A stretch of 54,909 nt of DNA, taken from the IMG/VR virus record IMGVR_UViG_3300021425_000049, positions 1 to 54,909 of that record. One strand, 5' to 3'. The notes below the pieces were generated by a model, which was given only the letters and a program-made list of their open reading frames with translations, had not been told where the DNA came from and made no database searches. Both the position numbers and the translations under genes were made by a program. This document shows, in pieces, positions 30,601-35,722 of this stretch (position 1 is its first letter; every line of letters starts with the position of its first letter). Source of the DNA: a virus.

Positions 30601-31441
30601 AGATAGCACACAGTTCTTACGTAGCGATGCAACTGATATCATGACAGGTTGTTTGGTATTTAGAGGACAAGTTGACAACTATGACGGTAACGACAGAAGT
30701 GCCTACTGGGATTATGACAACAAAGTTGCAGCAGCTTTTGAACCAGCTGCTAACGACGGTGCTGTTGCTATACTATTCAAATCGGTAGGTAACTCACCAA
30801 GTGACTTTGCATACATTGTTTATGACGAAGATTATCCAGAAGCAGGAGTTTCTGCTGGTGAAATTGGTTGTTTACTTTTAAGTTCACAAAATGACGGAAC
30901 AGGATCATCTGACCATGTGCGTGTGAAATCTCGTTTGGTTGTTGAAGCTGATATCTCAAGTAGTGATCCTACCAATGCTTTCCAAGTTAAAGCAACCAAC
31001 ACCACAACAGACTTGTTTAGAGTTGCACGTGGCGGCGGAGTTTTCTCATCCGGCGAAGTTACAGCTTATTCATCAGATGCCAGATTGAAAACAAATATAA
31101 GCCCAATTACAAATGCTATTGAAAAAGTAAAACGCTTGAATGGTGTAAATTATGATTGGGTTGAAAACATCGAAGAGTTAGGATTTAATCCTAAAATCAA
31201 ATACAATGATGCAGGTGTGTTAGCACAAGAAGTGCAAAAAGTGCTTCCACAGGCTGTTGCACCAGCACCGTTTGATGTAAGTGTTAATCCGTCAACTGGA
31301 GAAGAAACCAGCAAGTCAGGCGAAGAATACTTAACAGTTAAGTATGAAAAGATGGTTCCGTTGCTTATAGAAGCAATCAAAGAACAGCAAAACGAAATCG
31401 ACGAACTCAAGGAGATGGTTAAGAAACTACTCGATAAATAA
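21680..31441 (+). CDS. Giant tail fibre protein 2 with C-terminal S74 chaperone
   Basis: A 3253-aa protein. The N-terminal 120 residues start MATKIRHKRSAVAGKQP, a common start of marine phage fibres. A beta-helix head (about 155-420: TVYVSQEQGDDANDGQS, then VAVGDYTEQNPIIVPDNTVI) parallels giant protein 1. KCxRD repeats start at 512, 664 and 830. Residues about 1800-3000 are a shaft of short beta repeats such as FTGNGSGLT, ETLDGLDSTDFLQ and TSGFGNVNIGT. The last 120 residues are an intramolecular chaperone: YSSDARLKTNI gives the S3132/K3137 dyad (Ser and Lys five apart), followed by GVLAQEVQKVLP and a final coiled coil. Such domains trimerise the fibre and then cut themselves off before the serine. 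AGGAGG is the ribosome site. Confidence 0.82.
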   Translation: MATKIRHKRSAVAGKQPLVSQLDSGELAINTADGKVFLLRDDSTVQDITKRIFDNDTEIVVTDQGAENVAEINVRMNGVDTAQFTAAGMNLYNDLDIENAKTLTFKELTAAGDDGVGIKAPDVLDSGYNMTLPPSQGTVGQILATNGSGELFFQDADIFGGNTVYVSQEQGDDANDGQSAPVRTVKRACQIASGLVYNADGSINFKRVNIKVAVGDYTEQNPIIVPDNTVIKGDGLRGCIIRPANANLDMLRVRNACYFGEFTFRDGVDNNFVPTITADYAVAFDDPFDPAVTDRADYTNLPDTRPTIFTSPYIQNCSIISFLGMNGAKIDGSKVESPNVPTYGIEAENPVIGAIPEQGKSMVANAFTILSFGGTAWRLTNDAYAQIVSCFEIFLLNGVYCQSGGYCSITNSATNFGLYALRASGFSPKAFQFDRSFVTATGAADGKQTVSIVGINRDAPVEEFVLRFRESEYKKAYELLLSNKDLIASDVVTWINGQISAATPSIWAGFTYNEDKCKRDVQKILDAIRYDILFNSNYRTISAALRYFNGNGTYFLNNQVDQTVAAFAQAKTYTANYLSDATATSRANALWDEVIDIIQNGEGNADAYSYPTPTSGTDNASDTGYLNAATQLTNNTAFIKDEVNSWIADQVSGEIAPFTSSFVYDTAKCARDIGLIIDALIYDLTYGGNLQTYEAALAYFVDGVAQYGSGQLEETVAAYGRLKTVVEQVIVETAVTTSSGTVETQDTTADAGSAAAATTAGDRIQEIIDYLNDSSTLPTRIEPDLTWVNSNPEYSAYAELDTTGQINIAQNVTQWINEQIQANIWYGFTYDASKCNRDTQLIVEAVAKDTWDTGNRYSRSAGLAYYTRNLQDSSQITISGQELQTIAAIDYAKTEALTYISSLATAVQDFVGASFDIVTTIINDPNDLPDPTEVSSAGDITNNYKTTPTETTFNAATAVNATTNIITIVGHGFTNGQKVIYDPNGNAVIQGLDDEQQYYVKLLSEDEFTLAFDDSLDFDVNIISTSTGTHKFLSGVIEFFVDEILSSHTTYQTLELESGSEGFEFVPGRAITGTTGSNNNSAIVTSWTPRDRLLVVSIEEVAVGQSLLRIQFDETSVIDSDHTSGTPNTNIGVNEAASKLGLGTATFSVTATDGSSALSNLSNLPEVQCWFHRPSVVNSSAHTWEYAGSGTDYNALPQNGGNTRSEYEQFEELPGRVYSSGTNELGDFKVGDFITAFNRTGNITFRNKVQVDELDALRLSLSDVAIEEISTSVNLGDDEIGGPADSRLPTQLAVRSFISNRLGGFVDKTVSTAAVPGAIVQLNVNGQLNPDLIPATRQFTNTNTPGYQSRLEQVDDIPAVDLKAGDIATENYEQVELALSGIITANDGDEITQPGVAGAVAYSKGNYSLSTNILVVTQGGAWDDNEDSTGDPWEVSAGNLFVNGVDSGVNITSKGPSTEIVDNWFLRSSNSSQFLVLDATQSYTFTTDETCSLTFAERNSDIATVTTSAAHNLQVGNTVQILNTTDETFNENGLVLSVPSSTTFTYTNVDSADPTKASAAATGTVRTIVTSADGNAQGAVTEFRSGIAVNVDNANIVGGSGYQPVLGTLVYESVPLQAKTGSGTGATANLTITAGQVTDVDVNRGGTGYAVGDLLEINASDVGGTGSGFEIEVTAIEKRAYVNILGGELFVASASSLDFVEDNTAVATAKEINLDDVITHNFLAGDVSGGGNVDYTTYRITIPNHGMKNGDPVLYDTIGNVPIGGLLNEQVYYVKRIDSNTIELYEGFALLNQVEFTSTPANNNHNITRQTINITDNSIIVEDHGLTTGDAIRFESLTDGSSANELFGTVGAGGPVDTGSRFFVGSVTTNSFTIHALRSDALSSINDLVTNAQDITTIGVGTAEVITNNVQVESVINTSSRLLDNWNTLAVTNIDAENIISGTISPSRLASAGTPNTDTFLRGDSSYQTVVQSLKVANTTDNPITLTGSSLSGEFYGDPVNIGISNVDLDVLGTFSTLGVARFLQSQFDVDAGGSGQVFIKDGVVDAGTLDSLDSAYFLNPNNLTSLVPVTRGGTGIGTYTVGAIVYAQSTSTLNELEIGRQNTFLRSNGTTPEWGTALDLAEGLDVGSAALTSSSTGAGRVYNSNVSSLKIGGDATNITIGSAAGSRNLFTFIASYEATISRDVAVNLESIVANTAEAAGNGDKEIILSDTTGILAGMIVTGSVAIPANTTVSGVTDDAIYLSNATTGSILTSTALTFTYTPYTLGISVGDRINIATSGVTNLDGTWPVSGATATATSFTIRTDDLVTADPLDVPAGSATINGNLVLRNESIVIGQAETDTAPNDGIIKGVNALGTDVSGGDLTIQAGLGTGAATGGDVIIKTGDVGSTGDIQNDAQVRMRFNAGGDTEVTGYTNFSTDGAINFPVGNTAARTSPPAAGDARFNSEIVAFEGYDGTNWAPLGGVIDVDQDTKIIAETSAGADNDDLDFFTAGVQRLSIDQDGDFRFGASINKVIMDGATGDTNIAGTLTVEGDFVVNGTTTTINATTLTVDDKNIELGSVASPTDATANGGGITLKGATDHTITWSNANASWDFSEHVNIVSNKEYRIADTKVLDATSLGANIVDSSLVTSALTTVGALDSGSITSGFGNVNIGTNTFTGNGSGLTTLNASQLTTGTVAGARLGGNQTMAGVKTFSNTSSATSTTTGAVRISGGLGVAGALFAGSLNTADGSGIGNLNASNLDSGTVPNGRITGIYSNLTGTGALNQGSITSGFGNINIGTSTFTGNGSGLTNVDAETLDGLDSTDFLQRTGGTMTGNITFSDDQEGVVWSRNTDGASIRFYNTGDGDSNSRLEFNINDNANEDFRFTYTQSGTTTELLRMLPDGGQNGITFRGNTVWHAGNDGPGSGLNADLFDNLGSGSFLRSDANDSFSGTLSGSGAINISGNITANVFTGDGSGLTGISADNANTLDGLDSTQFLRSDATDIMTGCLVFRGQVDNYDGNDRSAYWDYDNKVAAAFEPAANDGAVAILFKSVGNSPSDFAYIVYDEDYPEAGVSAGEIGCLLLSSQNDGTGSSDHVRVKSRLVVEADISSSDPTNAFQVKATNTTTDLFRVARGGGVFSSGEVTAYSSDARLKTNISPITNAIEKVKRLNGVNYDWVENIEELGFNPKIKYNDAGVLAQEVQKVLPQAVAPAPFDVSVNPSTGEETSKSGEEYLTVKYEKMVPLLIEAIKEQQNEIDELKEMVKKLLDK
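23213..24400 (+). repeat. KCxRD repeats in giant protein 2
   Basis: Three copies of the same module as in the preceding gene, starting at residues 512, 664 and 830 (spacing 152 and 166), with KCKRD, KCARD and KCNRD. The shared modules, similar head domains and related post-repeat segments mark the two genes as products of duplication followed by module gain or loss. Confidence 0.78.
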
Positions 31442-31444
31442 AAG

Positions 31445-31473
31445 GATAGCCAGATTTACTGGCTATCTTTCTT
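31445..31473 (+). terminator. Terminator of the giant fibre gene
   Basis: GATAGCCAG (31445-31453) pairs with CTGGCTATC (31459-31467), 9 bp with a 5-nt loop, then TTTCTT. Confidence 0.85.
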
Positions 31474-31500
31474 GACACGTTTTAAATAGTGTGTTAGCAT
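31472..31500 (+). promoter_or_regulatory. Host-type promoter with nested late-like box
   Basis: TTGACA (31472-31477), 17-nt spacer, TAGCAT (31495-31500) with TG one base before it. TTTAAATA at 31481-31488 lies in the spacer, 9 nt after the start of the -35, the same offset as the late box nested in the gp32 promoter. The start is predicted near 31507. Confidence 0.65.
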
Positions 31501-31522
31501 AAACTAAGAAACAGGAAAAATA

Positions 31523-31699
31523 ATGCCATTACCTCCTACCGGAAGCCAAATTACAATGAGTCAGATCCGCAACTACTTTGGATCATCAACAACTCCGATA
31601 AACCTAGGCGGAACATTGGGCCCTTTTATTGGCATTTCAAATGGTAATACTATTTCAATGAGTAGTAGTTTTGGTGGTTATTATTTCCCAGCAACATAA
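31523..31699 (+). CDS. Small tail-associated protein, 58 aa
   Basis: A short gene encoding a 58-aa protein that starts MPLPPTGSQITMSQIRNYFG and ends SFGGYYFPAT. The pattern of Pro/Gly start, then an I-x-M/L-SQI helix, then short Gly/Ser-rich strands ending in an aromatic tail, is one I recognise from small phage tail or fibre proteins that are often appended to or placed after fibre genes. AGGA lies 7 nt before the ATG. It has its own host-type promoter right after the fibre terminator and is followed by an AGGAG-led gene 12 nt later. Its role is unknown; a fibre tip or adaptor is a guess. Confidence 0.65.
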   Translation: MPLPPTGSQITMSQIRNYFGSSTTPINLGGTLGPFIGISNGNTISMSSSFGGYYFPAT

Positions 31700-31711
31700 T
31701 AGGAGCACACT

Positions 31712-32083
31712 ATGAAAACACTTTATGAAGTCTTGAATGTAGACTTGGCCGAAGAATATACAAAGGTAAGAAAAGAAAACACTTTACTTGCTCTTGATCT
31801 AGACGACGAACTAGAAGCACAAGTTATTGCAGAAATTCAAGCTATGGATATTCCAGAAGATGATGAAAGTTATCACTGGACACACAAATTTGGAAAATTA
31901 GCAGGAGCAGATCTTTTAACCTTAGGAAAAGTTCAACCAGAAAACATGTTGGCTATGGCTAATCTAGGAGACGAAGATTTCCAAAAAGCAGTGAAAATTG
32001 CAACAACTTCTGCACGTTCAATGAATACGCTTACAGTAGAAGCAGAAAAAGAACTTAATCAAGAGACAGCACCAACACTATAA
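31712..32083 (+). CDS. Uncharacterised acidic protein
   Basis: A 123-aa, acidic, mostly helical protein (VNVDLAEEYTKVRKENTLLALDLDDELEAQVIAEIQ in the first half, then a Leu/Ala-rich helix). I do not recognise a family. AGGAG precedes the ATG. Its stop overlaps the start of the glycosyltransferase gene (TAATG), so the two are translationally coupled and may work together, for example as a fibre chaperone or partner of the sugar-transfer genes; that is inference from linkage only. Confidence 0.55.
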   Translation: MKTLYEVLNVDLAEEYTKVRKENTLLALDLDDELEAQVIAEIQAMDIPEDDESYHWTHKFGKLAGADLLTLGKVQPENMLAMANLGDEDFQKAVKIATTSARSMNTLTVEAEKELNQETAPTL

Positions 32084-32673
32084 TGCAATTAAGTATTTGT
32101 ATTCCTGCTCGAGATCAGGTTCATACAGTATTTGCTCGTAGTCTTGCGTATCTTACAAGTAAACTTACTGCAAAGAATATAAATTATGATTTGCATATTG
32201 TGTCAAGCAGCGTTATTGCTGAATCAAGAACACGGTTAGCAAATGAAGCATTGAATGCAAATGCTACTCATTTGCTTTGGTTAGATACTGATTTACATTT
32301 TCCACCAACTATAGTAGATACCTTTTTAAAACACGACAAAGATATTGTAGCAGCAAACTATAGCACTAGATACAGTCCTTACCAATCTGTTGCATTTACT
32401 GATCCTGACAATATAGAGGAAAGATTGGATGCTACTCGTGGTTTACACAAGGTGTGGGCAGTGGGTATGGGATGTATGATGATAAAAGCAGAAGTTTTTG
32501 ACAAACTTCCTAAACCTTGGTTTGCTCATCAATATAATAATGAAACCGATAACTTCAGCGGCGAGGATATATATTTTTGTAATCTAGCATACAAACACAA
32601 CATTGATGTTTGGATTGATGCAGATGTAAGTATGCAAATGGCACATATAGGAATAAAGGCTAATAAGTTATGA
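32083..32673 (+). CDS. GT-A type glycosyltransferase-like protein
   Basis: A 196-aa protein with the core of a GT-A (family 2-like) fold: an opening SICIPARDQVHTVFARSL strand-helix, an IAESRTRLANEAL helix, THLLWLDTDLHF with the metal-binding D68-x-D70, and a late SGEDIYFCNLA motif (about 160-170) that fits the acceptor-side acidic residue. It could transfer a nucleotide-activated sugar to DNA, a virion protein or a host glycan. It is coupled to the genes on both sides (TAATG at the start; the next ATG lies 4 nt inside its end). Such genes are common in marine T4-type phages but the substrate is not known. Confidence 0.75.
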   Translation: MQLSICIPARDQVHTVFARSLAYLTSKLTAKNINYDLHIVSSSVIAESRTRLANEALNANATHLLWLDTDLHFPPTIVDTFLKHDKDIVAANYSTRYSPYQSVAFTDPDNIEERLDATRGLHKVWAVGMGCMMIKAEVFDKLPKPWFAHQYNNETDNFSGEDIYFCNLAYKHNIDVWIDADVSMQMAHIGIKANKL

Positions 32674-35300
32674 GAGCTATAGACAGATTTGAAAAATATG
32701 GTAGTCCGACTTTTAATGGACAAGATTATTTAAAAAATCATATTTTGGATAAATTTCCAATTGTAAAAACTGGAGATACAAATAATCTCGAACAAGTATG
32801 GAAAAACAATTATGATAGCGAATATGTATGGCTTGTTGATGACAGTATAAGAACCTTTGATACATTTCCTTGGTATTTTAGGCCTAGACAAGAAGAAGAA
32901 ACGTGTATTCATAAATTTCCATATGTGCATAAGAATAGCAAGAAAATTATCAGTTATGATAAAGTAAAACTGGTTCCTACACAAAAACAAAAGTATAAAG
33001 AAATAGAACACAATTATATTTGCGGATGTTACGATCCTTATTATGGAAAAGAAAAGTTTGATATTTTCTTTATAGACGGCGACAGCACTCAAAAAGAATG
33101 GGCTATGAATAATATTCCTAATGTGCAAATCGTAGAATCTTTTGAACAAGCACAGCAAAGATCGTTTACTGATATGTTTTGGGTTGTATGGCATGATACA
33201 ATAATGCGTCCAACATTTAAGTTTTCATATGTGCCAGACGATTGGAGTTTAGATTATGTTCATACTTTTGGCAATGGAGATTTAGATCAGCTTGATGGCA
33301 TTATACTTTGTCCAAAAAACTATGCAATGACTGATAAAGAGTTAGAACACAGATTTTTTGCCAAAAAGAAAGAAATAAGAATTGTAGCTAGCGATCCAAG
33401 AAAGTTTGATCAATTTAAAATAAACAATTACAATGATTATCAACACGCATTCAAATACAGCACTACAGAAATGTTTTGGGGAATACCCGACTGTATTGAC
33501 ATTGTAAATGATGATATTTTTTCAATGTATATTTCTTATCATAATAAAGCTGATAGAAAACAAAATCATGTGTTTAAAAATGGAACACGCTACGACGGGC
33601 TTGTGTTGTATAGCAAGCATAGCATAGTGACCGAAAAAGAAATAATTTATAAATTTATTGCATCTAGAATTGAACACGATTTAGAAGTAAGTAAACCTAA
33701 ACCATTTGATAGATTTACTATAAACACTTACGAAGATTATCTCAATGCTATAAAAGATACTACCACAGATATGTTCTGGGGCATTCCGGATGACGTTGAT
33801 GTAAAAAAAGATTTTAAATGGGACGAAGAATTAGACAAAGATGAAATAGATAGAAGAACAAATTACATTTTCTTAAATGGTGAGCATAGAGACGGTGTAG
33901 TGCTGTTTAATAAGTTTGAAGAAGTTACAGTTAAAGAAATTGAGAATAGATTTTTTGTTAACAAAAAAGAATTAGATATTGTTGCCAGCGAACCAAAGAA
34001 GTATGATAAATTTACCATAGATACTTATGAAGATTATACTAATGCATTGTATAGCAGCAAGACAAATATGTTTTGGGGAGTGCCTAGCGATGTAATTGTT
34101 AGAGACGATTTTGATTTTTCATTGTATTTTAGTCATTATAATAACCATGATAGAAATACTAATCATATTTTCAATAATGGAAAATACAAAGACGGAGTTG
34201 TGCTTTTTAGTAAAAATTCTTTAGTCAGTGAAAAAGAAATAGAACATAGATTTTATATTACAAAAAAAGAATGGAATATAGTTGCTAGCGATCCTAAGCC
34301 GTATCCTGTTTTTAATGTTAATAATTACAAACAGTATTTAGAAGCATTTGATAAATCTCCTACTGATTTATTTTTTATTAAACCTGATGATATCATTGTA
34401 AATGATGATTTCAATTGGAATTTTTATATCGATCATCATAATCAATACGAAAGAAAAATAAATCATGTTTGGAAAAACGGCGAGTATTTTGACGGTATTG
34501 CATTAACTAGTAAATCTTTGAATTTAACAGATAGAGAAATTGAGCATAGATTTTATGCCATCAAAAAAGAATACGACACACAAGCCAGCAAACCTAAACC
34601 TTTTGATATTGTTTTTATAAGTTACAATGAGCCTAATGCAGATGAAAATTTTAAAAAACTTACTGAAAAATTTCCTAATGCAAAAAGAGTAAATGGTGTA
34701 AAAGGAATACACCAAGCACATATTGCTGCTGCCAAAATAGCAAAAACAGATATGTTTTGGGTTGTAGATGCAGATGCACAAATTATTGATGACTTTGAAT
34801 TTGATTATCAAATTAGTCATTACGATTTAGATGGACGAAACACAGTGTATGTATGGAGAAGTTTAAATCCTATAAACGGATTAATTTATGGGTATGGCGG
34901 AGTTAAATTATTACCTAAGCATTTAACTTTGAATATGAATACAAACACGCCTGATATGACTACAAGTATAAGTCGAAACTTCAAAAGTGTGCCACAAATG
35001 AGCAACATAAGTGCATTTAACACTGACGAGTTTTCTACATGGAAAAGTGCATTTAGAGAATGTGTAAAGTTAGCCAGCAAATCTATAGACAGACAAAATG
35101 ACGAAGAAACTGAGTTTAGATTAAATGCATGGTGCACCAGAGGTATTGACAAACCATTCGGTGATGCGGCGATTAGCGGTGCTATTCACGGCAAAAAATA
35201 CGGTGAATTTGCGGCGAATAATACTGAAGCATTGAAAAAGATAAATGATTTTGAATGGCTAGAAGAACAGTTTAAGCAATCATATCAACAAGACGTATAA
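32670..35300 (+). CDS. Glycosyltransferase-derived repeat protein
   Basis: An 876-aa protein. About six copies of a ~100-residue unit run from about 100 to 800. Each has TDMFW-G-I/V-P-D-D-V, an H-x3-DR-x3-NHIF-x-NG segment, DGVVLFSK, and EIEHRFY-x3-KKE-x3-AS-x-PK-x-D. The MFW motifs start near residues 168, 267, 368, 466, 565 and 692. The last copy reads TDMFWVVDADAQI and is followed by a GT-A-like C-terminus (GYGGVKLLPKHL, TSISRNFKSV, a final helical EFRLNAWCTRG segment), so only this unit keeps a DxD-like metal site; the others have WGIPDD or WVVWHD. It could be a glycosyltransferase with a degenerate repeat arm. The 3' end overlaps the opposite-strand Nudix gene by 29 nt. Confidence 0.65.
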   Translation: MRAIDRFEKYGSPTFNGQDYLKNHILDKFPIVKTGDTNNLEQVWKNNYDSEYVWLVDDSIRTFDTFPWYFRPRQEEETCIHKFPYVHKNSKKIISYDKVKLVPTQKQKYKEIEHNYICGCYDPYYGKEKFDIFFIDGDSTQKEWAMNNIPNVQIVESFEQAQQRSFTDMFWVVWHDTIMRPTFKFSYVPDDWSLDYVHTFGNGDLDQLDGIILCPKNYAMTDKELEHRFFAKKKEIRIVASDPRKFDQFKINNYNDYQHAFKYSTTEMFWGIPDCIDIVNDDIFSMYISYHNKADRKQNHVFKNGTRYDGLVLYSKHSIVTEKEIIYKFIASRIEHDLEVSKPKPFDRFTINTYEDYLNAIKDTTTDMFWGIPDDVDVKKDFKWDEELDKDEIDRRTNYIFLNGEHRDGVVLFNKFEEVTVKEIENRFFVNKKELDIVASEPKKYDKFTIDTYEDYTNALYSSKTNMFWGVPSDVIVRDDFDFSLYFSHYNNHDRNTNHIFNNGKYKDGVVLFSKNSLVSEKEIEHRFYITKKEWNIVASDPKPYPVFNVNNYKQYLEAFDKSPTDLFFIKPDDIIVNDDFNWNFYIDHHNQYERKINHVWKNGEYFDGIALTSKSLNLTDREIEHRFYAIKKEYDTQASKPKPFDIVFISYNEPNADENFKKLTEKFPNAKRVNGVKGIHQAHIAAAKIAKTDMFWVVDADAQIIDDFEFDYQISHYDLDGRNTVYVWRSLNPINGLIYGYGGVKLLPKHLTLNMNTNTPDMTTSISRNFKSVPQMSNISAFNTDEFSTWKSAFRECVKLASKSIDRQNDEETEFRLNAWCTRGIDKPFGDAAISGAIHGKKYGEFAANNTEALKKINDFEWLEEQFKQSYQQDV
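33160..34860 (+). repeat. ~100-residue TDMFW repeats within the glycosyltransferase-like gene
   Basis: Six units, with the conserved MFW starting near 33173, 33471, 33773, 34069, 34365 and 34747. The spacing is close to 300 nt for five units and about 380 nt before the last. Confidence 0.75.
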
Positions 35301-35709
35301 CTGTTTCTAATTTGCTTTGATTTGTTTTATTTCTTAACGTATTGTTTAGACCTTGATGCAAAGGCTTGGGCCATTTTTTAAATGCTACCCATGCATATCC
35401 ATCATGTTCGTTGTTTAATTTTGGAATAAATTCGTTTTCTACTACACACAAATATGTGTGAAAATGGAAAAACTGATCATTAGAAATAAAACTTTCCAAC
35501 GGAACAGTTTTCTTTATTTCGGGTGTTTCGCCTATCTCTTCTACGATTTCTCTTTGCAAACCTTCCCAAGGAGTTTCGCCGTCTTCATTAGTGCCTCCAA
35601 CTAGTCCCCATAATTCTTTTTGTTTACCTTGGGTTCTATGGAGTAGCAAAAAACGTTTAGTTTTTAAACTATAGAATAAGGTTCCGCTGCATGTAATTTT
35701 TTTATTCAT
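35272..35709 (-). CDS. Nudix hydrolase
   Basis: A 145-aa protein with a complete Nudix box, G39-x5-E45-x7-R53-E54-x2-E57-E58-x-G60, inside the usual alpha/beta/alpha fold (LLLHRTQGKQKELWGLVGG before it, FHFHTYLCVV after). It hydrolyses a nucleoside diphosphate linked to another group; substrates in phages include damaged nucleotides, NAD-type cofactors and RNA caps, and the sequence does not decide which. It follows gp15 on the minus strand (13-nt gap) and its 3' end overlaps the rightward glycosyltransferase-like gene by 29 nt. No Shine-Dalgarno is visible before the ATG; TATAAT lies 14 nt upstream. Confidence 0.85.
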   Translation of the reverse strand: MNKKITCSGTLFYSLKTKRFLLLHRTQGKQKELWGLVGGTNEDGETPWEGLQREIVEEIGETPEIKKTVPLESFISNDQFFHFHTYLCVVENEFIPKLNNEHDGYAWVAFKKWPKPLHQGLNNTLRNKTNQSKLETVIRLVDMIA

Positions 35710-35722
35710 AAAAATAGTTATA

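Noticed and set aside
32730-33194. Minus-strand hydrophobic frame opposite the glycosyltransferase-like gene
   Set aside because: Its hydrophobicity reflects AT-rich Lys/Asn codons on the real strand; no start signals.
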